A stretch of 64,000 nt of DNA, from contig MU863889.1 of the NCBI GenBank assembly GCA_033296885.1, positions 62,001 through 126,000 on the forward strand, written 5' to 3'. Made by a program: the position numbers and the translations under genes. This DNA is from Triangularia verruculosa. Taxonomy: Eukaryota; Ascomycota; Sordariomycetes; Sordariales; Podosporaceae. The first letter of the stretch is position 1. Each line of letters opens with the position of its first letter. A model generated the notes under the pieces. It did no database searches. It was not told where the DNA came from and saw nothing but the letters and a program-made list of their open reading frames with translations. Below are positions 30,562 to 42,569 of the stretch, in pieces.

Positions 30562-33500
30562 ATGACAGACCACGCCGCCAACACTGAACAAGGTAGCCAT
30601 GCCCCACACGCCATAATGGATGCCATGAGAGAGATCTTTGCCCGAGAGAGTGAAGCCCTGATCAATAACCTCGCCGCGAGGTTGGAGAAGGGACAGCCCT
30701 CTGGTAATTTCTCCCCTTCCATTTACGACACCGCATGGCTTGCCCGGATCCGCACTCGAGATACACCATCACACTGGCTCTTTCCCGAATGCTTTACCTA
30801 CTTGATTCGTACCCAAGAGCCAGATGGCGGCTGGCCTGTTCATGGTTCGGAGATCGACGGGGTACTCAACACCCTGGCCGCTCTTGTTGCCCTGAAGGAG
30901 CACCAGGCCACGCACTTGGACGCCCAGATCATCAATGGTTTCCATCCGGACAGTCTTGAGGAGCGCATCGTCATGGCAGAGGCGACACTGGGGACGCGAC
31001 TGAAGCAGTGGGATGTTGAAGCGACTGTGCATGTGGGCTTCGAAGTGGTGGTACCGGCCCTCTTGAAGAGCCTCGAGGCGGACGGGACCACATTCAACTT
31101 CCCTGGTCGCCACAAACTTATGTTGCTGAATCAGCAGAAGCTTTCCAAGTTGCGACCGGAGATTGTATATGGGCCCCAGATGACAACCCTTGTGCACTCT
31201 CTCGAGGCCCTAGTGGGTCGTATCGACTTTGATCGTGTATCACACCATCTCGATCAACATGGATCGATGCTGGCGTCTCCGGCATCTACCGCTGCATACC
31301 TCATGCATTCATCCAAGTGGGATGACAGGGCGGAAGCTTACTTGACAACCGTTGTGGCGTCCGGTAGTGGTGCGGGAAGTGGTGGGGTGCCCGGAGCTTT
31401 CCCGTCAGCGACATTTGAGTTGTCATGGGTAGGTCCTTCCGAGCCCACAGTGGTACGTGCATGAAAGCTCACCGAAGCCGAATCTTAGATTCTTTCCACT
31501 CTCCTCAAAGCCACGCCATCGTTGGCCAAATCAACGCAGGCTCTCCGGGTTGCCCAGTACCTACAGGATGAGCTTAACTCCCATGGCGGCGTCGTTGGTT
31601 GGGGTAATATACCATTCCATGTCTTTGTCAATGTTATTGAGTGACGCAGCTGACAAGGGCACCACAGATACCGCTTTGCTGGATGATGCCGACGACACAG
31701 CCAAAGTACTGCTGTCCTCTACCCTGCTCGGTCTACCCACGAGCCCCAAGAGAATGATAGAGAAGTTTGAGGGTGCCGATCATTTCCGAACCTATCAATA
31801 CGAGCGCAATGGGTCGTTCAGCACCAACTGCAATGTCCTCATGGCTCTTCTTCATTACCAAAATCCGACGGACTACCACGACCAGATCACCAAAGTGGCA
31901 AAGTTCTTATGTCGGGAGTACCTGTCAGGAACAATCAATGATAAATGGGTATGTGGCCTGGAATCAGCCTGGACTCCGCATTGCATCAAGCTGACAAGAT
32001 TCAACACAGAATCTATGCGATGGGTACAGCACCATGCTGTTAGCTCAGGCGCTCTCGAAGCTGCTCCATGTTTGGGACAGTGGATTGCTCACCAACCTTC
32101 CCGAGGAGCTGATTCGTGAGCAGGTCCCCATGGTGATGTCGCATATCCTGGTTCAAACACTGCAGCTGCAGTCTTCCGACGGCTCCTGGCAATGGAAGAC
32201 CGTGTCAAGGGAGACAACGGCATATGCGATTCTTACCATCAAGTGCCTTGCCTCCCTGCCATGGCTTGCGCGTTTCGATAGCCAAATTCAGACCACTGTC
32301 AGACGTGGTTCAGCCTACCTGATCCTGAATTACGACAACTGGGACTCGAATGAATACCTCTGGGTTGCCAAGGCCACCTATGCGCTCCCTCCAGTAGCCA
32401 GGGCTTACATCGTGGCTTCGCTCTGTGCCGAGACATCCTATCACTGGGGAAGTACAGTAATCGGACTCTTCGCAGTGTCGGACTCCAAGGCCCTCTCAAT
32501 GGCCGGTTTTTACGGACGACTTCCGATGTTCGAGTCGGATGGTTCTTGGCTGCTCGAAAGTGACCTTGCTCTGGGACACCTGCACAGAGCCCGGCTCTCA
32601 CAGGTCGCAACGAGCATGTTTCCACCTAACCCAGGCAAGGAGGCCGACAACAAGTATCTCGATTACATACCGTTTACCTGGATAGCTACCAACAGGAAGA
32701 ACGGGGTTCCGCTCTCACAAAGCGCGCTCTGGGAGATGATGAAGATATCGGTACTCATCTATCAGTTAGACGAGCTGATGGAAACAGTGTGTTCTCGGTT
32801 CTACAAAGAGGGCGACATCGAGCAGCTGCGCGTGGTTGTCAGAAGTTTGTGCCCCTTGCAGCCTCTGGGTCATGACAGAGGCCTTTGTTGCGACGCTTCT
32901 GATAATTCCATAAGCAACGGCCGCGACAATGGAGCTCAAACAAATGGAAACTCGAGTGCCCACGATACCTTGCACACGGCTCGCAAGGCCCTACTGCGAT
33001 TCACTTTCCACATCCTGTCCCACCCAGCCGTATCAAAATCACCCCCTCGCGTCCATGAACAGCTTCGCCGCGAGCTCCTGACCTCCATCCTCGCCCACAT
33101 CGACCACGAAGAACAAAACATCCACTTCCGCCAGTCCAGCCCCGCACCACCCACCACCCTCCCTTATCACACCTGGATCCGAAACATCTCCGCACCCAAC
33201 ACCCAAGCTCCCTGGACCTTCCTCTTTTTCACCTGCCTCGCAAACCCCGCTCAGTCCCTCTCCCCCAAAGCACCGTTCTTCCACGGGCCCAGACAAGAGT
33301 ATCTAGCCTGCGCCCTCACCAACCACCTATCCGCTCTCTGCAGACAGCAAAACGACTACGGCTCCGTCGCGCGCGACAAACAGGAAGGCAACCTCAACAG
33401 CATCAATTTTCTTACCCGGGAGGGTAGCCCAGAGGATGCAAAGGAAGAGCTGCTGTATATTGCCGAGTACGAGAAAGAATGTCTGAACCTTACGTTGGCG

Positions 33501-33644
33501 AAGCTGAAGGCGGAGATGGTGAGCCAAGACGGGAGGAGGGGGCAGGAGAAGGGGAGGACGCTGCAGATGTTTGTGGATACCGTTGAGTTGTATGGGCAAA
33601 TTTATTGCGCGAGGGATATTTCGAATAGGCAGGCTCACCAGTGA
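30562..33644 (+). CDS. Bifunctional class II/class I diterpene cyclase (CPS/KS type)
   Basis: Exons: 30562-31428, 31489-31603, 31650-31948 and 32010-33644. Frames close to 971 aa, the usual length of fungal ent-copalyl-diphosphate/kaurene-type synthases. The N-terminal gamma-beta part has SIYDTAWLARI and QEPDGGWP. The class II acid motif is D340-A-D-D343 (DADDT), for protonation of GGPP. In the C-terminal alpha domain the metal motif is DELME (681-685), the DExxE variant seen in fungal enzymes instead of DDxxD. The NSE motif is N875-D-Y-G-S879-V-A-R-D883. Both active sites look intact, so the enzyme should cyclise GGPP to a tetracyclic or related diterpene. The product (kaurane, phyllocladane, aphidicolane or other) cannot be read from sequence. 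Confidence 0.9.
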
Positions 33645-34654
33645 TGGTGGGAAAAGGGGTGGTCTCCACTTTGTGTTTACTGCGGTTGGCGGGGAGATGT
33701 CAAGGGGAAGGGTTGCGCACAGACCACCTCATGGGATTCTGTACCGCATTGCCTGCAAGATAGGTACCTGAGATCGCATGGCTAGGTGACCAAGAAGCAA
33801 CTCCGAGCTTTGTTGTTATGTCTCTGAACCTGACTGCTAACCCCATTCTCGAAAATTTGTGGGCAACTGGCATCTCGCGGGACGCAAACTCCGAACATCC
33901 AAGGAGCCCCTCGGTGGGGATAGCTATAGCTACGATCAACCCCGCCCCCAAGTGCCCGTGTGGTTGCTGTCGGGTCGTTGCAGCGTTGCTCCCAATCTTG
34001 CGTTTTCTTATTTTCTTCGGGCTGGGAGACAACAGATGCAAATTCATGTCGTTCGTCATATTCTTGACGGTCCTTGCAGTTGTTCCGATAAGCATGCATA
34101 TGACAACAAAAGTCAAGAATCTTGTGGCTACAGATGTGTTTTTGATGGGTGGCAGTTTGACTCACAAAATGATAAGAGTAGTGATGCGAACACAGGTTTG
34201 TGGAAGTCAGCGTGGTATTCTATCCCAGGAACCATCGGGCGAATACCTAGCTGATTGAACATCATCGAGATTGTCCTTTGCTATTAGCAATGTGTCATGA
34301 CAGTGATTGGCTTTGGTGTTGAAAGTTGGAGTAATCGGGAGTTTGTTAAAAGACCATGTCTTGCCGGTCTGGCAGGAACGGCTGCGGTGTTTGGGTCAAT
34401 TCTGCCACGTCCGAACCTTCCTAGATTAACCATAAACAATGACATCTTTCGTTCACGCGCGGCCTCCCCCAAGAAACGCCTTCCGCGTCTACCTGGGAGC
34501 TAGACGACGTCACAACCTCCGGACTCTGGGAGCATGGGAGCTGGTTCCGCTCTAACAGCAACAAAACAACAGCCAATTCAACTTCAATTCAACTTTCCGC
34601 AAATACGGCATCACCCATCGGTTTATACCAAACAGCAAATTACAAAATATCATC
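33645..34654. other. Intergenic, no gene supported
   Basis: Open frames exist on both strands at 33700-34258. A plus-strand 146-aa frame has two hydrophobic stretches and minus-strand frames overlap it. None has a domain or a convincing start. Confidence 0.3.
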
Positions 34655-35494
34655 ATGCCACGCATCGCCCGAGGCACGTCTCCCATCGACAGCACTACTT
34701 TTGTCCCACCGAAACGGCCCGCGGCAAGCCCAGAAAAGCTCTCCTCGCCCCTCTCTTCCCCACAGTCGCCCAGCCCTCCGTCCTCGCCGGTTTCCAGCAT
34801 CCAGCTACCACCCCGGCGCCAACCCATTCCCGCCATGTGGCAAAACGACCTGTGGGAAAGACGACGTGCTTTCACTCGACGTAACCCTGATGCGCCATCA
34901 CCTCCCAGCGTCAACCCAGTCGACCTCTTCGCCACACCATCATCCGGGGTAGCAGAAACCCCACAAGCCACCAGACCACCGACAAGATTCTGGACACGCG
35001 GACAGGAAAAGTGGCTGATGGCACCGCTAGATCAACCTTTGATGAGCCCCGGCGAGTACCGTATCTGGGAGAGAGCAAAGAAGGACAAACCGTGCCAGAC
35101 GTACGAGATGTACATCGCCAACTGGAGGCGCCGCCTGCGGGCAATCAATGAGGCACAAGACAGCAGCTCAGCCTCGGAGACTAGCAAGGGCAGCACGACG
35201 GAATACGACATCTTTATGTCGGCTATCACTATTGCGGCGAGAAAGGCTCAGGCCGTCCAGGAGAGTGGCGTGCCGACCTCTCCGAAGGCGGAGAGCAAGA
35301 CGCCGAATGTGGAAAGACGGTCGCGAGCGATCAAGGGTGGGTTGTATTCTCTCGTTAGCGACACGAACGTGAAGAAAAGGGTTCTCAGCGATGAATCTGA
35401 TGCAGAGAACAATGCCGGGAGGGCAAAGAGGAGGTCAGTTGGCTCCGAGGAGGAGATTGATGCGGAGGGGGAGCCAGACGACACTGATATGTAA
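34655..35494 (+). CDS. Hypothetical Ser/Pro-rich, probably nuclear protein
   Basis: Single exon, 279 aa, with ATG in good context (ATCATCATGCCACGC). The first ~100 residues are Pro/Ser-rich and disordered. A central segment (about residues 100-190: RFWTRGQEKWLMAPLDQPL, PGEYRIWERAKKDKPCQTYEMYIANWRRRLRAI) is rich in Trp, Arg and Lys and probably folded. The C-terminus holds basic clusters (KKRVLSDESD, RAKRRS) and an acidic end. The composition fits a nuclear protein. No family is recognised. Confidence 0.6.
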   Translation: MPRIARGTSPIDSTTFVPPKRPAASPEKLSSPLSSPQSPSPPSSPVSSIQLPPRRQPIPAMWQNDLWERRRAFTRRNPDAPSPPSVNPVDLFATPSSGVAETPQATRPPTRFWTRGQEKWLMAPLDQPLMSPGEYRIWERAKKDKPCQTYEMYIANWRRRLRAINEAQDSSSASETSKGSTTEYDIFMSAITIAARKAQAVQESGVPTSPKAESKTPNVERRSRAIKGGLYSLVSDTNVKKRVLSDESDAENNAGRAKRRSVGSEEEIDAEGEPDDTDM

Positions 35495-35984
35495 GGTGGG
35501 TGGCAGCTTTGGTGATAGGATGGATGGAGTTGGACCTACGATCAGCGATAGAGCGATGATAGTTTAGGATAGGGAATGTAATATCTCTCATCTGTTGCAG
35601 TGCAAAAGTTACTGTTCTAAGAGCCTTGGCATAGGCGCATGTGACATGGTCATAAATGAATTGGTGAGAGTCGAGCTATTCGCGTTTGCACATCTACATA
35701 CTGGACTTATGGACAAACCACTTCGCTCTCAGTTTCACTTTTCTAGATGCATTCAACGGTTTAATTATAGCTTTTCTTTGTCTTCCCTCGATTCCATGAA
35801 GGTGACGGTAAATATCATGTGCGGTCCTCCCTGAATGGTGAATCTTTGGGAAGGTGTCCTGGTGTCATCGGGCTTCAGTGCGTTGCTTCCCACGGTGCGG
35901 TGTTAGAGACAAGAACCAACCCACCACGTCAGTGTGGAGACTTTCGCTTTTCAATCACCAACTCTCGTCACCTAGGTATACGAC
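35495..35984. other. Intergenic, no gene supported
   Basis: Nothing recognised; the 3' region of the preceding gene and probable promoter of the membrane-protein gene. Confidence 0.4.
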
Positions 35985-37147
35985 ATGTACTCGGTCAGCT
36001 GTCATCTTTGCTTCCTGGCCTGGGCCATCGCCTTTGCTACAGCTTACGCCCACACTAGAAACAGCAGCAACACCCTCGCTATTATCCCGAGGATCATCAT
36101 GGCCCTTTATAGCCTTCCGTACGCTCACTTTCTGTTCTAGTTGGACAAAATACCTCTGCTGTTCCTCCCAAGACACCTATCCTCCCAATACTATCAGTGG
36201 CCTGGCCGCCGGTTACCTGAAGCCCATCCAGTCACCTGGCTCAACGTTCTCCTGCCGGTATGGTACACAGTCACTGTTCCATTCTGCCTGCTATCACTCG
36301 GCGGCTCATGGTGGGAAACTCTCAGCGCCCTATTTGGCACGCACTGGATCGATCGAAATCAAGATGGGAGCCTGGTCGTCAAGACGTCGGTTATGTTGGA
36401 AGCAACAATGTGGTGGTTCCATATGTGCCTGGCGTTTCTGACCTTGGAGTGCTTCGAGATGAAAAGACATGGTGTGAGTTCTCCACGACTTTAAGCCAAG
36501 TATTTTGGCGGAAGGTTACTAATGATAGGCAAACGCGTTTACAGGTCGTCGGTTTCGAAGTACGACACCGACCATACCATTCCCATCTCGTGAGCAACAG
36601 CCTGGAGCACCATAATAAGCGTCCGACAGTTGACAGCAATGATAACGTGGATACGGAAGCGGAAGAAGAGGGACCTGACGTGCCAGTCTACCTCGAGGCG
36701 TTGGACAGTTACCTCATCCGTAAACTGGTCATTGTGTGGCTCCCATCTGTCAAAATGTACGCAGGTGCCATTGGAGGAGGCCTGCTGATCGTCTAGTTGG
36801 CGTTGAGTCTTTGCTCAGCTCTCATTCCATCCTTTGGGTATCTGCTGCAAAATCCTCGAGAAAAACAAGGGGACCTGGGCGGCATCACACTGCAACCTGT
36901 AGGCCCAGACGATCCAGGGGAGGGCTTCTATGATCAGCTCGAAAACCACCCCGACCAACCACAAGGCCCGCTGAAACAGTCAACGTCTGTCCTGGAGTAT
37001 CCTTTGGGGGTCTGGCAATGGGCAGAGGGCAGGTGTCAGAGCGTGAAGCGGCTGGAGTCGCAGAGACGCGTTAAGTTGATAGAAAAGGAGCGAGAGGACA
37101 ACAAAGAGGGGGGTATTTTGAGGGATAGGTCTCGTCGTCTCCGGTAG
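35985..37147 (+). pseudogene. Multi-pass membrane protein with two unexplained in-frame TAG codons
   Basis: A coherent protein is visible in one frame joined by a good intron. It begins with a signal-like MYSVSCHLCFLAWAIAFATAYA and continues through helices (WLNVLLPVWYTVTVPFCLLSLGG, ATMWWFHMCLAFLTLECF). A GTGAGT...TTTACAG intron (about 36472-36545, ACTAATGA branch) follows, then an acidic loop, a helix MYAGAIGGGLLIV, and LALSLCSALIPSFGYLL with a charged tail ending at 37147. TAG codons interrupt at 36138-36140 and 36794-36796. Both sit in an acceptor-like YTCTAG|TTGG context, so unrecognised introns are possible, but I found no strong donor in the right phase. Family not recognised. Confidence 0.4.
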
Positions 37148-37620
37148 AAGAATGTTTTCTTTTCGTTCATTCCGTCCATAGTCTCGTGACCCGGGCCGAG
37201 TCTGCCTTGCCTACACCCTACCAAAACCAGCATCCCGTCCGGCAATGCCATTGGTCGGCATCTCAACTGCCCATTGCCGTTCGGTGAAACGCTCACGACG
37301 GGACCACTCCTTCCACCGGGCGAGTCCAACTTGGAGTCTTGCGTCTGTCGCATTGATTTGATGCGCATGGGAAGGTAGCAAGATACAACAGCAATTGTAC
37401 AGAACCGACTCCACGGAACCGAGACAAGGCTGAGACCCCCTGGCCCCCAATACCACCCGTGCCCCGGGCCTGCATTATCGGCAGTATCACCCCACCTTCC
37501 GCTGCGGCTGAGGGCGACGGCCAGGCCCTGTACAACTGCGTGGTTCTTGTTCCTTTCTCCAGGCCCTCCGTTCCCACTCGTTTGTCGCCAACTCCAGTTG
37601 CTCCTTAGGTAACAGCAACC
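37148..37620. other. Intergenic, promoter of the ankyrin gene
   Basis: No gene supported. The ankyrin gene starts at an ATG in GCAACCATGG context. Confidence 0.4.
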
Positions 37621-40600
37621 ATGGAGCCCCTCTCAATTCTCGGCGCCGTCGCGGCGTGCAGTGAGATTGTGACGGTCATCGCCCGCGTCACCACCAACCT
37701 CCATTCCTTGAAGCAGCGATGGTCCGAGGGCGCGCGGTCGCTCCAACTCCTAATCGCAAAGCTGTCGACAGTGCGGGCTGCGCTGGCGCAGGTCAAGGAC
37801 TGGGCCGAGTTGAATGCATCCACCAGCCCCAATGGCGAGGAAATGCGCGACAGCTTGGGTGTGGCCATGGAAGGATGCCAGGTCTTCATTGAAGCGCTGG
37901 ACCAGGACGTGGCGGGGTTGCTCGGTGATTCGGTCGTGTCGCGCCTGAAGCAGCTCTTTATTGACTCGACCATCAAGGAACACGAACAGCGTCTCGATTC
38001 CCAAATTTCGGCGCTGCAGGTACTCTTGAACGCAGCATATTGGTAGGCCTTGCGGCTCAAACTTTGCCCACTGCCTCCTATCTCCTAACGCAAGCTGACA
38101 GACCATTCCACAGCCAGAGTCTCTCGGAGCAAAACAGCCTCCTCCGACAAACCGCCGCGCGCCAGGTTTTCCAACAGATACGCGAAGACACAAGCACGGT
38201 ACGAGAACAGTCCACGGTCCGAGACGCAGAACGATCAACCGTCGCCGGAACCGAAGCGGTGCCCGCACCATCGAGAAGGTTGGACAGGATTGACAGCTTC
38301 CCAGAAAGCACTCCTGACGCCGTCCTCCCATTCGGCATTCACGTCAGACCACCAAGTCGCAGTTATGAGAGTAGCTACCCTGATTCTCGAGACCCCACGT
38401 GGCAACGGCCAATGCCATTCGAGATGCTACCGTACAGCCCGACTTCGGCGCCAATGTCCCCGGCCAGCGACAAGAGCTCCAACACAAGCGGCTTCTTCTC
38501 CCTTGGCAAGGCCATGTCTTCTACCACATCACTCTCGGCCGAGGGTCTGCCCAAGTCACCGCCTTCCACGATTCGGCAACGCTTCGGCAGGCTGAGATTG
38601 TCGAGTAGCAGCAGTTCCCGCGGCAGCAAGGAAGCCGCAACAATGTCGCCAAAGTCCCAGTTGAGCATTCGATTTCCCGGCGAGCTTGTGGCAACCGACA
38701 TGTACCTCCAGTCTGACGGGAACCATCCACCACCGAAGCCTATTGTGGCGGCTCAGAGGGGTGATCATGTCGAAATGGCCTCGCTGATTCGGAGGAGGGC
38801 TGATGTGGACCACCCGCACAGAGGAACCGGAAGAACACCTCTCGCCGTCGCCTGTCACTGTGGTCACAATGATGTTGTCGAGCTCCTCATCACAGAGGGC
38901 GCCAACATACACTCCAAAGATAACCGAAGGCTTGCGCCCCTCCATCTGGCAGCTGCTAATGGCCATTGCCAGGTCATGGCGACGCTTCTAGACCGAGACG
39001 CGGAAATTAATGCCCGTGGTCCCCATGGGAAAACGCCCCTGAGAATAGCCTGCGACCACGGGCAGCTCGATGCCGTCCGCTTCTTGGCCAAGCAGCGAGC
39101 CATGGTCGACTGCCGTGACGAGGCGCAAAAAACACCGCTCCATGCAGCCAGCGAGGCTGGCGATAATGAGATCGCCAAGCTTCTACTCCAACTTGGCGCC
39201 AACAAGGATGCGAAAGACTCGCATATGAGAACGCCGCTCCACTCTGCGTGCATCTCAGGTCGCGTAGCTGTAGTTGAGACGCTTGTCAACGCCAAGGCAG
39301 ACCTCGAGGCTCAGGAAGAAGAGAGCCTCACGCCGCTTGCAACAGCGGCAAGAGCCGGACTCACAGCCGTCATGGATTTGCTTCTGCAGCACAAGGCATC
39401 GCCGAGGACCCGTAGTGCTGGTGACTTCACCCCGCTGCACTGGGCTAGCTACAACAGTCACGAGGAGGCGGTCGGCCTCTTGATCGCTAACAAGAAGACC
39501 GAGTTGGATGCTCGAAGCATCAACGGTCGCTCCCCGCTCCATGTTGCCGGCATGGGCAGGAGCTTTGGAGTCATTGAGAAGCTGGTAAGGGCAGGGGCAT
39601 CCCTCGAAGCCGAGTGCCTCGAACGCAATCGACCACTACACTATGCATGTCAGTATGCAACTCATAGCGAGGTCTCGCTCCTCCTGAACGCCGGCGCTAG
39701 TTGTAATGTGCAGAACATGATAGGGGAAATACCGCTGCACATTGCTGTCCGCACGGGAAGCCTCCGCACAGTCAGGGCGCTGGTGGCCCGTGGTGCCCAT
39801 GTAGACACCGTGGACAACAAGGCGATCAGGCCTCTTGCCATCGCTTGTCGAGATGGACACGCAGAAATCGCGAACTTCCTGCTTGCCAGTGGCTCCATGA
39901 TCAAGGGAGCCACGGATGCACCGATGTGTCTGGCAGCCAGTGGCGGTCATGTCCAAGTGATCCAGGCGCTGCTCCAGCACGGAGGTGCTGTGCGCGAGGT
40001 CGATGCTCAAGGTTGGGATCCCTTAAGACGAGCAGCTTTTGCAGGCCATTCCCAAGCGGTCGCAAGTCTGCTTGGGAATGGGGCACGAGCCACCAATCTC
40101 GGTACGCTCTCTAGCTTCTCGTTCGCTTCGACTGCCACAGCCGAGCAGCGCAAGCGTATCTTGGATCTCCTCACCATGGCTATCGATACAGAGAATGCCG
40201 AGTATCAACGCGTGACATATCTTGCGAGCTCAGCCATGCCACTCAATGTCGGGCAAGAAAACGTGACGGAACTGCCTGACACGAGGACCAGTACAGAACA
40301 GCAATATCCAGATGCCAGCCAAGGATTGGTTGCACCAAATCTGCCCCCATCATCGCCAGTGAGACCACCACCCTCTCCTTCAAGGCCACCCCCCGCAATC
40401 CCACAGATCATCAGAACCGCAGATGGAGAACCCGAGTCGAATAACCAACAATATTACTTTGAACGCGAGTCCACACGCCCAGCGCCGTATTTCCAACCGG
40501 CGCCTGAGCCTCCTGTTGATACGCGCAACCAACCGCAACTAGTCCCGATCTTGCAACGATTCCTCCCGTACCGACCACCTTCTCCTTCCCAGGGGCCAAC

Positions 40601-40934
40601 ACCGCCATATCTGAATGCATACACCCCTTACCCTATGTCGCCCCCGGAAACGCAATACTACAACGGCTACACCCCGTCAAGCTATGACGGTCCGGTCTCA
40701 CCGCCCGACACGTTGGTGTCGCCCCCCTCCAGTATGAGGGTCTCGCCTCCACCACCAAGCAGCATCATGTCAACATACACCTCCTCAGCTGTTAGTGCCA
40801 TGAGTGGGACAACATCCGCATATTATCCCTATCCAAGGCCTGTCATGAGAAACTATGGTACTCTGGCTGAAAGGTCGGAGGCGTTGTACCCAGTGAGAAC
40901 AGGAACAGACACGAACCGGGCAGAGTTACCTTAA
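37621..40934 (+). CDS. Ankyrin-repeat protein with N-terminal STAND-type helical domain
   Basis: Exon 1 is 37621-38042 and exon 2 is 38114-40934. The intron (71 bp) has GTAGGC donor, AGCTGAC branch and TTCCACAG acceptor, phase 2. The product is 1080 aa. Residues 1-~180 (MEPLSILGAVAACSEI..., ARQVFQQIREDTST) are the alpha-helical N-terminal domain found on fungal NLR-like and ankyrin proteins. A Ser/Pro linker follows. About 13 ankyrin repeats cover roughly residues 345-805, with repeated TPLHxA and LLxxGA motifs. The last ~250 residues are Pro/Ser/Tyr-rich. No NACHT, NB-ARC or lipase domain lies between, so this is not a complete STAND receptor. A role in protein-protein interaction or non-self recognition is inferred. 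Confidence 0.85.
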
Positions 40935-41804
40935 TTTTCACACAGGACGTTCCAGCAGCTGCGTCTCTTCAGACTCTAAAGTCCTAGATTGAATTCTAGA
41001 GATCGAGATGCAAAATCAGAATTGTGACAGCGGCCCGAGCCGAGCGAATGGCTTTTGGTGCGGCAGTGCCCGGCGCTTAGCCCAGCCACCCACGCCGTGG
41101 ACAAAATAATTAGTACTGCAAGCCAGGATCACACCTTAAAAATAGTAGAAAATGCCTATTAACTATCTTCTTCGGGCTTATTACTATCTTTTAACACGGT
41201 AAAAATATCTTTCAAAGTGTTCTTAATATCTTTTACGGCCTATTAACTATCTTTTGACGCCTATTAAGTATCTTACGATGCTGTGTTCTCGCTTTGCAGT
41301 GCCAGTTCTTTTGTCCAGGACGTGCCACCCACTTCCCGCTCGCATCGGTCGCTCCACACAACAATTTGTGATGGCCAATGACGCGATAATGCACTCAACA
41401 GCCGCGATGGACTTGTCGGAAGGGGATTAGCTACCGCTTCTGCAAGATCTCTGGATGCAAGCCCTGGGTTGAATGAGTGGGGGAGAGGTGGGTTTGGAAC
41501 GTTATTGCAACTTGGACCCGAATGGAGGCCTGCAGGTGTTTTGGCCGATTGGTCTGTCGACGCTTGCGGCGGCTGAGAGGAAGACCAACCTTTGCTTTGC
41601 CGCTATAAGCTGGAACTGTCCTCTCATGATTCTGAGTATGGGCGTCTCGTGAGGCACACAGGCTAGGCTTCCCCCGCACTCCAGCCTCCAGAACGTTTGG
41701 AGACGGTGGGCTAAAGCTCTCTCATATCTTGTTTTGTTTCGAGCCGCCCCAAATCCCAGTTGGCAGACGAACATCATCCGTTTCCAACACACACGACCTC
41801 CAAA
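40935..41804. other. Intergenic; holds a complete MITE copy
   Basis: Element at 41093-41323; otherwise nothing recognised. Confidence 0.45.
41085..41331 (-). mobile_element. MITE-like inverted-repeat element (copy at 41.1 kb)
   Basis: The element is 41093-41323 (231 bp), flanked by the 8-bp direct repeat GCCACCCA (41085-41092 and 41324-41331). It is in opposite orientation to the 16.2 kb copy. It carries the same terminal repeats (CGCCGTGGACAAAATAATTA; reverse complement of the right end ACGTCCTGGACAAAAGAACT) and the same CCTATTAACTATCTT subrepeats. About 20 extra bases are present in the middle from a local subrepeat duplication. Confidence 0.8.
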
Positions 41805-42569
41805 ATGCACCCACTCACAACCTCAGATCTCGCCTTCCTTCTTTGCACATCCTCCCCCACGTCCCCAACGAAGGCTCCCATCTCATTGAGGACAACGTAC
41901 GGCCTGCATATCACCATTTTTCCGGATGGGTCACTATCCATCTCCACATCCCTCCAAAAACAATCGCAGCATTCACCACTGTCATCGGGAAGCTTAGATT
42001 CCATCCTCAACGGCAACGGCAGTCTCCCAATACCTAAGTCACTCCCACCGCAGAACAGACACTACCTCCTCTCCCCCGACTTCACCACTTCCACATACCT
42101 CTGGTCACCAAGCTCCCAATCCCTCGACGAATGGCTCCCCACAGACGAAACCCTCCTGGAATCTCTCTACTCCGGGGGTCTTGAAGAAGAAGGGAGTTGG
42201 TTCGACGCCTACCTCGACTGGGTAGGTCGAGCGGAGGACCAGCTTCACAGGCCGCCACCGCAGCTTTCATCCGAGACAAGGGAGTCGAATGATAGCTTCA
42301 TCAGCGTGGATTCACCCTCAGATGATATCTTGGCTGGGTCAGAGGGAACAATTGTTTTCCGGGACGAGGGGGAGAGGACACTGTGGATGGTGGAAGGGGT
42401 GCTATTGGCGTCGTGGTTGGCGCTGCAGGAAGGGGTGGAGGGGGTTGGGTATCGGCCTGGTGGTGAGGGCCGGGAGTGTGGAGATGAAGGGGTTTATTTA
42501 TTGGAGAGAGAAGGGACAAAAGAGTTGGGGGAGGTTGTGGGTGTGTTTTTGGGTGATGTGAGATCATGA
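41805..42569 (+). CDS. Hypothetical protein
   Basis: Single exon. The frame opens at 41760, but I favour the second in-frame ATG at 41805 (MHPLTTSDLAFLLC), giving 254 aa. It has a Ser-rich N-terminal half, then DEWLPTDETLLESLYSGGLEEEGSWFDAYLDWVGRAEDQL and a GTIVFRDEGERTLWMVEGVLLASWLAL segment, both plausibly folded. The C-terminus is Gly/Glu-rich. No TM helix or known family. Frame length and composition support coding; a frame on the opposite strand is weaker. Confidence 0.5.
   Translation: MHPLTTSDLAFLLCTSSPTSPTKAPISLRTTYGLHITIFPDGSLSISTSLQKQSQHSPLSSGSLDSILNGNGSLPIPKSLPPQNRHYLLSPDFTTSTYLWSPSSQSLDEWLPTDETLLESLYSGGLEEEGSWFDAYLDWVGRAEDQLHRPPPQLSSETRESNDSFISVDSPSDDILAGSEGTIVFRDEGERTLWMVEGVLLASWLALQEGVEGVGYRPGGEGRECGDEGVYLLEREGTKELGEVVGVFLGDVRS

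Noticed and set aside
33700..34258. Hydrophobic frames on both strands after the cyclase
   Set aside because: No ATG|GT arrangement, signal peptide or family; the strands contradict each other. Kept only as unassigned intergenic DNA.
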